64,000 nt of DNA from Enhydrobacter aerosaccus (GTDB lineage: Bacteria > Pseudomonadota > Alphaproteobacteria > Reyranellales > Reyranellaceae). Shown here in pieces: positions 1 through 8,170 of the stretch. The stretch lies in assembly GCF_900167455.1 (NCBI RefSeq), contig NZ_FUWJ01000005.1:62001-126000 (forward strand). The letters run 5' to 3'. The notes under the pieces are model-generated. The model saw nothing but the letters and a program-made list of their open reading frames with translations. It was not told where the DNA came from and did no database searches. The number at the start of each line of letters is the position of its first letter. Position 1 is the stretch's first letter. A program made the position numbers and the translations under genes.

Positions 1-277
1 GATTTGTTCTCCCCAATGAAGCTGTCCCGGTTTTCCCGGATGGGCCCGAAAAGCCACGACATCTTCGAAGAGGTGAGACGATCTCAGCCTCAAGGCGCAG
101 GAATCGCAGGCGCTCACGAGCCTGCGCCAGCGATAACCTCACTCACTGAGGGGAATCAACGAAGCTCGCGATCAGCGCCCGCATCGCGAGATTTTCGTGA
201 TGGTCATTATCACTATCGTTGCAAGTGATTCCGAAGCGCGCGATCGCCGTCGCCCCGACGATCGGCGCCCATCGCGG
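1..277. other. Leading non-coding or edge region
   Basis: I cannot support a gene here. A plus-strand frame is open from the window edge to a TGA near 228, but its translation is low-complexity, runs through an inverted repeat and resembles no family I know, so I read it as chance. It could be the 3' end of a gene lying before the window. The stretch also holds two inverted repeats: a 7-bp pair, CGCAGGC/GCCTGCG (105-111 and 120-126), and the 8-bp pair listed separately. Nothing else is recognised. Confidence 0.4.
165..190. other. 8-bp perfect inverted repeat (CTCGCGAT/ATCGCGAG)
   Basis: CTCGCGAT (165-172) and ATCGCGAG (183-190) pair perfectly around a 10-base loop. On the plus strand the hairpin is followed by ATTTTCG, so it could be a weak terminator for a gene before the window. 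It could equally be a binding palindrome, because its TCGCGA core returns as a cluster near 24.45 kb. Confidence 0.3.
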
Positions 278-1048
278 TCAGCTGCCGATGGTCACGCCGG
301 CATCGGCAACGATCGTCTGGCCAGTGATGAAGGCGCCGGCCTTGCCGGCCAGCATGACCGCGATGCCACCGATATCGTCAGGCTCGCCGATGCGCCGCAA
401 CGGCGCCGTGGCCAGGCGCTTGTTGAGATACTCGGGATTGTCCCACAGCGCCTTGGCGAAGTCGGTCTTCACCAGGCCGGGCGCGATCGTGTTGATGCGA
501 ATGTTGTCCGGCCCGAGTTCGGTCGCGAGGTTGCGCGCGAGCTGCATGTCGGCGGCCTTCGAGATGCCGTAGGCACCGATCACCGGCGTGCCGCGCAGGC
601 CGCCAATCGACGAGACGATGATGATCGAGCCATCCTTCTTGGCGCGCATGTCCGGCAGGCACGCGGTGATCAGCCAGATGTTGCTGAGGATGTTGTTCTG
701 CATGATCTTCATGAAGGCATCATCCGGCATCTTCTCGGTCGGCCCGTAATACGGGTTCGAGGCCGCGTTGCACACGAGGACATCGACCGGGCCGAGCTGC
801 TTGCGCGTCTCGGCGATCAGGTTCTGGCACTGCGCCTTGTCGGAGATGTTGCAAGGAATGACGGTCGCATGCCCTCCGGCCTTGCGGATCTCGGCGGCGG
901 CTTCCTCGCAGGCTGGCGCCTTGCGGCTCGACACCACGACCTTGGCACCTTGCAGCGCGAGATGCAGCGCGATCGACTTGCCGATGCCCTTGCTCGACCC
1001 GGTGACGACGGCGACCTTTCCTGTCAGGTCGAAAAGCGGCGATGCCAT
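278..1048 (-). CDS. SDR family oxidoreductase (DHRS4-like)
   Basis: A 256-residue classical short-chain dehydrogenase/reductase, probably a cytosolic NAD(P)-dependent alcohol/carbonyl oxidoreductase. The Rossmann glycine motif TGSSKGIG is at residues 16-23, the NAAS motif near 94-97, and the catalytic set is intact: Ser147 with Y160-x3-K164. The C-terminus (PLRRIGEPDDIGG..., then ITGQTIVADAG) is typical of the family, and overall it resembles DHRS4-type dehydrogenase/reductases. I chose the ATG at 1048 rather than one 13 codons upstream because GGAGG lies 7 bases before it. It is transcribed divergently from the 2OG-Fe(II) oxygenase starting at 1162, with 113 bp between them, so the two may share a control region. 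The substrate cannot be told from sequence. Confidence 0.9.
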   Translation of the reverse strand: MASPLFDLTGKVAVVTGSSKGIGKSIALHLALQGAKVVVSSRKAPACEEAAAEIRKAGGHATVIPCNISDKAQCQNLIAETRKQLGPVDVLVCNAASNPYYGPTEKMPDDAFMKIMQNNILSNIWLITACLPDMRAKKDGSIIIVSSIGGLRGTPVIGAYGISKAADMQLARNLATELGPDNIRINTIAPGLVKTDFAKALWDNPEYLNKRLATAPLRRIGEPDDIGGIAVMLAGKAGAFITGQTIVADAGVTIGS

Positions 1049-1075
1049 GCGATATCCTCCAAGCTCGTTTGCAAC

Positions 1076-1134
1076 TGTGTGGCACAAACAACAGAAGCAA
1101 CCAATGGCGCATTTATTGCAGTATCTTCGGCAAT
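1076..1134. promoter_or_regulatory. Divergent promoter region with two small inverted repeats
   Basis: The region between the divergent starts at 1048 and 1162 is more AT-rich than its surroundings. It contains TGTG-TGG-CACA (1076-1086) and ATTGC-N10-GCAAT (1115-1134), either of which could be an operator shared by the two genes. No regulator gene is adjacent. I place no -35/-10 boxes with confidence. Confidence 0.3.
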
Positions 1135-1161
1135 AGATCGGAGCGAATTGGGGGTTCCGCG

Positions 1162-2244
1162 ATGCAGCAAGAGATGACCAGTTCCACGCTCTCCGTGGCC
1201 GGGGTGACCCCCACCATGATCGGCGGAGAGATTCCGCTGATCGATGTTTCGAACTTCCTCGCCGACAAGTCTGGCGCCGCCGAACTGGCAGCCGCGCAGC
1301 TCCGCTATGCCTTCGAGAAGGTCGGCTTTTACTATCTCGCAGGCCACGGCATCTCGCAGTCGCTGATCGACCGGACCTACGACGAGGCAGCCCGCTTCCA
1401 TGCCCAGCCGATGGAAGAGAAGCTCGCGGTCAAGGTGGACGAACATACGATCGGCTACATGCCGATCCAGGACAAGGCGCCGCCCAACGCGCTAGCGCAG
1501 AACAAGAAGCCGAGCCAGAACGAGGCCTACTTCCTGCGGCGCGAGCGCACCCGCGACGATCCCGACGTCGTATCGAACCGCCGCTTCCACGCCCTGAACA
1601 AGTGGCCCGGGAATCTGCCGGGCTTTCGCGAGAACGTGCTGGAATACATGCGGACGCTCGAGGCGCTGTGCCAGAAGCTGGTCAAGCTCTACGCGCTGGC
1701 ACTCGACCTGCCGGAGACGTTCTTCGACTCGTCCTTTGCCAAGCCGCACATGATCCTGCGCATGTCACGCTATCCGCAGATCGATGCCGGTGACGACACG
1801 GTTGCCAGCCTGGTCCCCCATACGGATTCGGGCTTCATGACGTTGCTGCCGCCCAACAAGGTGCAGGGGCTGTCGATCCTGCTGCCCGATGGGAGATGGA
1901 TGGACGCCCCCTATGTCGAGGGCGCTTACGTCGTCAATGGCGGCGACATCCTGCATCGCTGGAGCAACGAGCGCTTCCTGTCGACGCCTCACCGGGTTCG
2001 CAACGTCTCCGGCACGCTTCGCTACGCCATTCCGTTTTTCTGCGACCCCGACCATGATACGATGATCGAGTGCCTGCCGGGCTGCGCCTCGGCGGACAGG
2101 CCGGCCAAGTATCCGCCTATCAAGTTCGGCGACTACGCCCTGTGGTTCGCAGCCCAGCGCTACAACCACATGGCCAAGGTAGCGGCGCCGGCCGACGCGG
2201 ACGTCACCCCGGGTGACCGCGCAACGGCACGGTGGAAAAGCTGA
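1162..2244 (+). CDS. Isopenicillin N synthase-like 2OG-Fe(II) oxygenase
   Basis: A 360-residue non-haem iron oxygenase of the IPNS/2-oxoglutarate family, expected to hydroxylate or otherwise oxidise a small molecule using Fe(II), O2 and usually 2-oxoglutarate. The N-terminal DIOX_N segment starts at IPLIDVS (24-30). The iron facial triad is H220-x-D222 (PHTDSG) and H277 (TPHRV), and the cosubstrate arginine is R287 (RYA, the RxS position). The start is the ATG at 1162 after GGGGG; a longer upstream reading would run into the divergent promoter. The peptide-type binding protein begins 22 bp downstream, so the pair may form one unit that imports and oxidises a compound (inference). A paralogue lies at 10006-11001. 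Bacterial members of this group are rarely characterised, so the substrate is unknown. Confidence 0.9.
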   Translation: MQQEMTSSTLSVAGVTPTMIGGEIPLIDVSNFLADKSGAAELAAAQLRYAFEKVGFYYLAGHGISQSLIDRTYDEAARFHAQPMEEKLAVKVDEHTIGYMPIQDKAPPNALAQNKKPSQNEAYFLRRERTRDDPDVVSNRRFHALNKWPGNLPGFRENVLEYMRTLEALCQKLVKLYALALDLPETFFDSSFAKPHMILRMSRYPQIDAGDDTVASLVPHTDSGFMTLLPPNKVQGLSILLPDGRWMDAPYVEGAYVVNGGDILHRWSNERFLSTPHRVRNVSGTLRYAIPFFCDPDHDTMIECLPGCASADRPAKYPPIKFGDYALWFAAQRYNHMAKVAAPADADVTPGDRATARWKS

Positions 2245-2266
2245 TCCCTCACGAACGGACTGATCG

Positions 2267-3832
2267 ATGAGACTCCGCTCCATTGCAGCGGCGCTCGTCG
2301 CCGCTCTGCTCGCGGCTTGCCCGACGCTCGCCCAGACGAAGACGGTGCGGGCCGTGATGCATTCCGACATCAAGATCCTCGATCCGATCTGGACCACCGC
2401 CAACATCGTGCGCAATCACGGTTACATGGTGTGGGACACGCTGTTCGCGATGGATGAAAAGCTGCAGGTCCAACCGCAGATGGTGGATCACTGGGAGCTC
2501 AGTCCGGATCGGCTGATTTACACCTTCACCTTGCGTGACGGGCTCAAGTGGCACGACGGGCTGCCCGTCACCAGCGAGGACTGCATCGCCTCGTTGAGAC
2601 GCTGGGGTGCCAAGGACTTTACCGGCCAGAAGCTGCTGAGCTTCGTAAGCGCCTTGGAGGCCGTGAACGACAAGACCTTCCGGATGGTCCTGACGGAACC
2701 CTACGGCCTCGTGCTCGACTCGCTTGCCAAGCCCGGCGCATCGGTGCCGTTCATGATGCCCAAGCGCATCGCCGACACCGATCCCGGCACGCAGATCACC
2801 GAGATCGTCGGGTCGGGCCCCTTCATCTTCAAGAAGGATGAGTGGAAGCCCGGCGAGAAGATCGTCTATGTGCGCAATCCCGACTACAAGCCGCGGGCCG
2901 AACCGCCCTCCGGCCTGGCCGGCGGCAAGGTGGTAAAGGTCGATCGCGTCGAGTGGCTGGCCATCCCGGACCACATGACCGCCGTCAACGCGCTGCTGGC
3001 CGGCGAGATCGACTATATCGAGGCGCCGCCGCACGACCTGCTGCCGCTGCTGAAGGCAGACAGGAGCGTCACCGTGAAGGTCTACAACACAATCGGCGCG
3101 CAGTACGACTTCCGCTGGAACTGGCTGCAACCGCCGTTCGACAATCCCAAGATCCGCCGCGCCGCCCTGTACGCCTTCACCTCGAAGGAGTTCCTGGAAG
3201 GTGTGGTCGGCGACCCTGCCTATTATCGCGTCTGCAAGGCGATGTTCGTGTGCGGGACGCCGCTCGAGAGCACTGCCGGTACGGAAGGCCTGCTCGATGC
3301 GAACTTCGCCAGGTCGAAGGAGTTGCTGAAGGAGGCCGGCTACGACGGCACGCCCGTCGTGCTGCTGCACACCACCGACATCAACGTGCTGACCAATGCC
3401 GGCCCGATCGCCAAGTCGCTGCTCGAACGCGGCGGATTCAAGGTCGAGATGGTTCCGCTCGACTTCCAGTCGATCGTGTCGCGACGTCTGCGTAAAGGCC
3501 CACCCTCGGAAGGCGGCTGGAGCGGCTTCATGACCGCGTGGCTGTCGATCGACATGATGAACCCGCTCACCAATACGATGGTGAACGCCTCCTGCGACAA
3601 GGCCGCATTCGGATGGCCCTGCGACCAGAAGGTCGAGCAGCTGCGCGACGCCTTCGCCCGCGCGCCCGACCTCGACAGCCGCAGGAAGATCGCGGCCGAT
3701 CTGCAGGCACGCGCGCTCGAGGTCGGCACTCACGTCCCGTTAGGCCAGTACACCCTACCGACCGCCACGCGGGGCCTCACGGACATCGTGACGGCGCCGA
3801 TTCCCGTGTTCTGGAACATCGACAAGCCGTGA
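2267..3832 (+). CDS. ABC transporter substrate-binding protein, family 5 (dipeptide/nickel type)
   Basis: A 521-residue periplasmic binding protein of the DppA/OppA/NikA family (SBP_bac_5). A signal peptide is clear at residues 1-22. The segment LLAAC could be a lipobox, but cleavage after a later Ala (PTLA-Q) is also possible, so I do not decide between a soluble protein and a lipoprotein. Family features include an N-terminal ILDPIWTTA-like segment, the TFTLRDGLKWHDG block near residue 90 and the SGPF motif near 185. No DppBCDF permease or ATPase is adjacent; the only partner is the 2OG oxygenase 22 bp upstream. This protein therefore either borrows a transporter encoded elsewhere or the rest of its operon was lost. 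The ligand may be a peptide or another amine-containing compound. Confidence 0.9.
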   Translation: MRLRSIAAALVAALLAACPTLAQTKTVRAVMHSDIKILDPIWTTANIVRNHGYMVWDTLFAMDEKLQVQPQMVDHWELSPDRLIYTFTLRDGLKWHDGLPVTSEDCIASLRRWGAKDFTGQKLLSFVSALEAVNDKTFRMVLTEPYGLVLDSLAKPGASVPFMMPKRIADTDPGTQITEIVGSGPFIFKKDEWKPGEKIVYVRNPDYKPRAEPPSGLAGGKVVKVDRVEWLAIPDHMTAVNALLAGEIDYIEAPPHDLLPLLKADRSVTVKVYNTIGAQYDFRWNWLQPPFDNPKIRRAALYAFTSKEFLEGVVGDPAYYRVCKAMFVCGTPLESTAGTEGLLDANFARSKELLKEAGYDGTPVVLLHTTDINVLTNAGPIAKSLLERGGFKVEMVPLDFQSIVSRRLRKGPPSEGGWSGFMTAWLSIDMMNPLTNTMVNASCDKAAFGWPCDQKVEQLRDAFARAPDLDSRRKIAADLQARALEVGTHVPLGQYTLPTATRGLTDIVTAPIPVFWNIDKP

Positions 3833-3839
3833 AGCGCTG

Positions 3840-3863
3840 CGGCGCGCCTCTCAGAGCGCGCCG
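3840..3863. terminator. GC-rich hairpin between convergent genes
   Basis: CGGCGCGC (3840-3847) and GCGCGCCG (3856-3863) pair perfectly around an 8-base loop. The loop holds the last bases (stop codon TGA) of the minus-strand gene ending at 3851, and the plus-strand gene ends at 3832. It can serve both directions. Neither side has a clear U-tract, so a classic intrinsic terminator is not proven. Confidence 0.45.
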
Positions 3864-4930
3864 CCCTCGACGCTGCGGCCCTCGCCGCGCCAGCGCAGCA
3901 TTCCGCCGGGCAGATTGGCGACGTCGCTGAATCCGGCCTTCTGCAGAATCGCGGTGGCATGGGCGGACCGACTGCCGGCGCGGCACACTGCAACGATCGG
4001 CTTGTCCCGAGGCAGCTCCGCAGCGCGTTGTGCAAGCTCGCCCAACGGCACCAGCATGGCGCCGCGAATATGCCCCAGCGGACCGGTGAATTCGTCGGGC
4101 TCTCGGACATCGAGCACACAGACCTTGCCGAGATTCTCCTCCAGCCAATGCGGCTCGACCTCCCAGAGGCCGCTGAAGGTAAAGCGCAACGGCGCCCAGC
4201 CCGGCTCGGCGCCGAGCGACGCCTCCGCCCCGGCGACCGGCTGCCCGCAGCGCAGGTTTGCCGGCACGGCTTCGTCGATCTTCTTGGGATGGGGCAGGTT
4301 GAGATTCTTCATGTAGCCGACGCAGTCGCCTTCCCCAATTTCACCGCCAAGGCGCGGATTGTATTTCTTCTCCTCGCCGACACTGGTGACCGTCAGGCCG
4401 CGATAGTCGTGGCCGGGATAGAGCAGACACGAATCCGGCAACGAAAAGATGCGGGCACGAACGGAGCGGTAGAGCGTCCGTGCATCGCCCTCCTGAAAGT
4501 CGGTACGTCCCGAGCCGCGAATCAACACGCAATCGCCCGTGAAGGCCATGCTCTCGTCATCGAGCACATAGGTGAGGCAGCCGTTGGTGTGCCCCGGTGT
4601 CGCCCGTACTTCGAGCAAACGCTTGCCGAAACTCACGCGCTCTCCATCCTGGAGGAGCCGGTCTGCACCCTTGGCGCCGCCGGCTGCCGCAAGCGCAATG
4701 CGGCTTCCCAGGCGCTGCTTCAGCAGCCACGCCCCCGTGACATGGTCGGCATGGACATGAGTCTCGAGGGTCCACAGGAGCTTCAGCCCCAGCTCCGCGA
4801 TGAGCGCGGCATCGCGCCGGACCTGCTCGAAGACAGGATCGATCAGCACCGCCTCGCCGGAGATGCTGTCGCCGAGAAGATAGGTATAGGTCGAGGAGGT
4901 CGGATCGAAGAGTTGGCGGAAGACGAGCAT
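3851..4930 (-). CDS. Persulfide dioxygenase-rhodanese fusion (ETHE1/Blh-like plus rhodanese)
   Basis: A 359-residue two-domain sulfur enzyme. Residues 1-230 are a metallo-beta-lactamase fold of the ETHE1/Blh persulfide dioxygenase group, with [10 protein letters not shown] (H58, H60, D62, H63), H114, D133 and H174 as metal ligands. Residues 255-355 are a rhodanese domain with active-site loop CRAGSRS and nucleophile Cys316. The family oxidises glutathione persulfide to sulfite with O2, and the rhodanese part moves sulfane sulfur between thiols and thiosulfate; fused forms are known in bacteria. It would act in cytosolic sulfide detoxification or oxidation of thiol-derived sulfur. No sulfide:quinone oxidoreductase or SqrR/BigR regulator is adjacent. 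Upstream on the same strand lies the aldo/keto reductase, 121 bp away across a hairpin. Confidence 0.92.
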   Translation of the reverse strand: MLVFRQLFDPTSSTYTYLLGDSISGEAVLIDPVFEQVRRDAALIAELGLKLLWTLETHVHADHVTGAWLLKQRLGSRIALAAAGGAKGADRLLQDGERVSFGKRLLEVRATPGHTNGCLTYVLDDESMAFTGDCVLIRGSGRTDFQEGDARTLYRSVRARIFSLPDSCLLYPGHDYRGLTVTSVGEEKKYNPRLGGEIGEGDCVGYMKNLNLPHPKKIDEAVPANLRCGQPVAGAEASLGAEPGWAPLRFTFSGLWEVEPHWLEENLGKVCVLDVREPDEFTGPLGHIRGAMLVPLGELAQRAAELPRDKPIVAVCRAGSRSAHATAILQKAGFSDVANLPGGMLRWRGEGRSVEGGAL

Positions 4931-4978
4931 GGATTTCTATCGCTCTCCTGCAGGCCAAAGAGATTAACTCCCGGAAGC

Positions 4979-5023
4979 GCGGGATCCTTCGGCGATCCGA
5001 AGAATCCCGCTACCCCCCCCCCC
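4979..5023. repeat. 14-bp hairpin followed by a run of 11 C
   Basis: Bases 4979-4992 and 4997-5010 form a 14-bp stem with one mismatch (C4986/A5003) and a CGAT tetraloop. A homopolymer of 11 C follows at 5013-5023. It lies between two genes read on the minus strand (aldo/keto reductase, then persulfide dioxygenase), where it could attenuate or stabilise the mRNA. The hairpin resembles dispersed intergenic palindromes, but I see no second copy in this window. The C-run is a potential slippage site or a sequencing weak point. Confidence 0.6.
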
Positions 5024-5051
5024 GGAAGATGCTCCATTCGAGCCGCGCCGC

Positions 5052-5999
5052 TTAAGGTGCGCTCGCCTTGTCGATGGCGGCAACCGAGTCCGGATCCAGC
5101 TTGATCGCCGGTGCCGCGATAAGATCCTTGAGCTGCTCGACACTGGTTGCGCTGACGATCGGCGCCGTGATCGACTTGCGCTGAATCAGCCAGGCAAGCG
5201 CGACCTGCGTGCTGTTGGCGTTGTGCTTCTTGGCCGCGTCGTCGAGCGCCTTGAGTACGGCCAGTCCCTTGTCGTTGAGATATTTCTTCACCCCGGCACC
5301 GCGGGCGCTCTTGGCCAGGTCGGCCTCCGACCGATACTTGCCGCTCAGGAACCCGCTCGCCAGCGAGTAGTACGGGATCACGCCGATCCTCTCCTTCAGA
5401 CACTCGTTCTCGAGATCGCCCTCGAACAGCGCGCGTTCCATGAGATTGTAGTGCGGCTGGAGGCTCTGATACTGCGGCAGCCCCTTCTCCCGGGCGATCT
5501 TGGCCGCCTCTGCCAGCCGCGGCGCTTCGAAGTTGGAGGCGCCGATGAAGCGGATCTTGCCGGCCTTGATCAGCTCGGCATAAGTCGAGAGCGTCTCCTC
5601 CTGCGGCGTGTCCTTGTCGTCCTTGTGCGACTGGAAGAGATCGATGCGGTCGGTGTTGAGACGCTTCAGCGAAGCATCGACCGATTCGAGAATGTGCTGG
5701 CGCGACAGCGCCTTGGACGGCAGGCCCATGCCGCACTTGGTGGCGAGCACGATCCTGTCGCGTTTGGTCCTGTCCTTCTTGATCCAGGTGCCGATGATCG
5801 TCTCGGACTCCCCGCCCTTGTTGCCCGGCGCCCATCGCGAATAGACGTCGGCGGTGTCGACGAAGGAGAAGCCGGCATCGACGAAGGCGTCGAGCAGCCG
5901 GTGCGAGGTCGCCTCGTCCGCCGTCCAGCCGAAGACGTTGCCGCCAAAGGCGATCGGGGCAAATTCGATATCCGACTTGCCGAGCTTGCGCTTTTCCAT
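5052..5999 (-). CDS. Aldo/keto reductase
   Basis: A 315-residue NADPH-dependent oxidoreductase with the (alpha/beta)8 aldo/keto reductase fold, of the type similar to YajO/Tas and the AKR11-15 groups. The catalytic tetrad is present: D48, Y53, K88 (ATKCG) and H125 (QSHKDD). The cofactor-binding region near the C-terminus (SATSVEQLKDL) is also clear. The ATG at 5999 is preferred because GGAGGAG lies 6-12 bases upstream. It begins 28 bp after the MscS-type channel gene ends, so the two may share a transcript, although no functional link is obvious. The substrate is unknown. Confidence 0.92.
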   Translation of the reverse strand: MEKRKLGKSDIEFAPIAFGGNVFGWTADEATSHRLLDAFVDAGFSFVDTADVYSRWAPGNKGGESETIIGTWIKKDRTKRDRIVLATKCGMGLPSKALSRQHILESVDASLKRLNTDRIDLFQSHKDDKDTPQEETLSTYAELIKAGKIRFIGASNFEAPRLAEAAKIAREKGLPQYQSLQPHYNLMERALFEGDLENECLKERIGVIPYYSLASGFLSGKYRSEADLAKSARGAGVKKYLNDKGLAVLKALDDAAKKHNANSTQVALAWLIQRKSITAPIVSATSVEQLKDLIAAPAIKLDPDSVAAIDKASAP

Positions 6000-6027
6000 A
6001 CTGCTCCTCCGAAGGTTACTGCGTTGG

Positions 6028-8010
6028 TTATTGAGCGGCCTGCGCCCGGGCGGCGGCATCGAACCCGCCGAAGCCCATCATCGCATAGGGTGGCTTGGCG
6101 AAGGCGATGCCGAGCTTTGGCAGGCTTTCGAACAGGCGTCGAATTGCCGTGCGCTGGATCAGGCTGGGATTGTTGGGCCGCGCCGTGAACTTGAAGCGCA
6201 CGATCAGCGACGCGTCCTTGATATCGACGATGCCCTGCATCTTCAACGGCTGCAACAGCTCCTTGGCGAAGGCCGGCTCGTTCATCATGTCGAGCCCGAT
6301 CTTCTTCACCGTCTTGCGCAGAAGCTCGACATCGGTCTCGAGCGCGAAGGCAAGGTTGAACTTCACCGTCGTCCAGTCGCGGCTGAAGTTGGTGATGTGG
6401 GTGAGCTGGCCGAACGGCACGATGTGCAACTGGCCATTCTGATGCCGCAGGCGGATCGACCGAATCGAGAAGCCCTCGACGGTCCCCTTGACCTTGGTCG
6501 CGTCGATATATTCGCCGACACGGAAGGAATCCTCGGCCAGGAAGAAGACGCCGGAAACGATATCCCGCACCAGCGACTGGCTGCCGAACGAGACCGCAAG
6601 ACCCAGCACCGAGGCGCCGGCAATCAGCGGCGTGATGTTGATGCCGAGCTCGGACATCACCAGCAGCGTTGCCAGCACGAGGATGGTGATGCCTGCCGTC
6701 ATGCGCAGAACCGGCATGATGGTCCGGAGCCGAGAGGCCGACGCCGGCTGGTCCTCCTCGGCCTGGGCATCGAAGCCTGCCGCCGGCAACGGATTGTCGG
6801 CGATGTAGCGGTCCATGCGGTACTTCACGATCCGCCACAGGACAAAAGCGGCGAGCGTCGACAACGCGGCCAGCTTCATCGCGTTCTGGTGCGGCGCCCA
6901 CTCCTCCGGCGTCATGATGCCCAGCGCGTCGATCAGGATGGCCGGTATTGCCACCACAAGCGCCAGCAACCGAACCGCAAGGCGCAGGCAGCTCGCCAGC
7001 ACCTCACCGACCGTCGGAACTTCCGTCGTGAGATGGCGCGTACGGCGATGAACCAGCGTTTCCAGCAACAACAGCAGGATCAGCATGGACTCGACCACGG
7101 CGAGGCCCCGCATCGCGTCGGCCCGCTCGGTGATCGCGGCATAGATCGCCGACAGTGCGGTCACCGTGTAGAAGGCGATACCACCGATCCACCACTCCTC
7201 CGCCATGGCCAGCTTGAGCGCCCGGAAAAGGTCGGTCTTGGAGACCATACCTGAAAGCCATGCGGCCATGTCGCGCCGCCAGCGCCAGATGACGTAGACC
7301 TGGCAGGCGCCGAAGAAGGGCACCGTGAAGATGATCGCTGTCGAAATGACGTTGGATCCCGCCTGGGTTACGGCCATGAACATCACGATGTGCCGGGCTA
7401 CCAGCGGGATCAGGATGACGAAATTCAGGCCGACCAGCAGCCGCTGCGCCGTTGCGTCATCGACCGGTGCGATCCGACCCTCGGGTGCCGTCGGATGGAG
7501 CCAAGCCCGGAAGATGAAGTTGAAGCCGCGCCAGTAAAGCAGGGCGATGAGCACCTGATGCGCGACCTTGCCGGGGATGGAGTCCGGATCGCCAACCTGG
7601 CCGACGACGAAGCGGCCGACGACCATCAACGCCAGCAACGCAAGGCCATCCAGCAGGGCGGCGTGGAGAAAGGCCCGCAAGGGGGACTCGCCGCCATGAC
7701 GGGCGAAGATGCCGTGGCGCATCCGCTGCAGGGCCTGCCGGGTCAGGTATTCCGCGGTCAGGCCGCCGATCACGATGGCGGCCAGCAGCAATACCGTCGC
7801 CAGATCGAATTGCTGAGGAAGGGCAACCAGATAGCGGACGAGTTTCGGAATGTGCGTGACGGTATGGTCGAGCCGTTCCGACAGGGTGGTCAGAAAGGTC
7901 CCGAAGGTCGTGCTGCCGGTGCCGAAAATCTTCGCCGCCTGCGCCCAGGCAGCGGTTGCCGGCACGACCACGCAGGTGGCGGCCGCCATCACTGCAAATT
8001 TCCACCGCAT
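6028..8010 (-). CDS. Mechanosensitive ion channel, MscS family (multi-TM)
   Basis: A 660-residue inner-membrane channel. An N-terminal signal-like segment ends near AWAQA, followed by a large membrane part with about 10-11 hydrophobic stretches, and then the conserved MscS pore and beta domain in the last 200 residues (GASVLGLAVSFGSQSLVRD..., FRVGEYID, then TKVKGTVEGFSIRSIRLR). It is longer than E. coli MscS (286) and shorter than MscK, like many alphaproteobacterial MscM/YbiO-type channels. Such channels open under hypoosmotic stress to release solutes. I start at the ATG at 8010, which has GGAGG 12 bases upstream and gives a sensible signal peptide; an in-frame ATG at 8109 would add a non-typical 33 residues. 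The gene is divergent from the acyl-CoA ligase at 8171. Confidence 0.9.
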   Translation of the reverse strand: MRWKFAVMAAATCVVVPATAAWAQAAKIFGTGSTTFGTFLTTLSERLDHTVTHIPKLVRYLVALPQQFDLATVLLLAAIVIGGLTAEYLTRQALQRMRHGIFARHGGESPLRAFLHAALLDGLALLALMVVGRFVVGQVGDPDSIPGKVAHQVLIALLYWRGFNFIFRAWLHPTAPEGRIAPVDDATAQRLLVGLNFVILIPLVARHIVMFMAVTQAGSNVISTAIIFTVPFFGACQVYVIWRWRRDMAAWLSGMVSKTDLFRALKLAMAEEWWIGGIAFYTVTALSAIYAAITERADAMRGLAVVESMLILLLLLETLVHRRTRHLTTEVPTVGEVLASCLRLAVRLLALVVAIPAILIDALGIMTPEEWAPHQNAMKLAALSTLAAFVLWRIVKYRMDRYIADNPLPAAGFDAQAEEDQPASASRLRTIMPVLRMTAGITILVLATLLVMSELGINITPLIAGASVLGLAVSFGSQSLVRDIVSGVFFLAEDSFRVGEYIDATKVKGTVEGFSIRSIRLRHQNGQLHIVPFGQLTHITNFSRDWTTVKFNLAFALETDVELLRKTVKKIGLDMMNEPAFAKELLQPLKMQGIVDIKDASLIVRFKFTARPNNPSLIQRTAIRRLFESLPKLGIAFAKPPYAMMGFGGFDAAARAQAAQ

Positions 8011-8170
8011 CGCTTTCGTCAGCCTCCGCCCGTGCCAGAACGGTAGGCCAGAACGTAAGAACCCGCCAGTAGGCGAAGATGCGGCGCTGTTCCCGCTGGC
8101 GCCCTGCATGCCGTCTGCTAGGTTCCGCCCGTCTTAATCACGAAGCTCAACTCCTAGGAGAAAACGTCCG

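Noticed and set aside
4..228. A short plus-strand frame at the window start
   Set aside because: No family resemblance, no ribosome site and it runs through an inverted repeat; could only be a tail of a gene outside the window.
2249..3733. A 494-codon minus-strand frame antisense to the family 5 binding protein
   Set aside because: It mirrors the codon structure of the real plus-strand gene, has no family resemblance and starts without a ribosome site.
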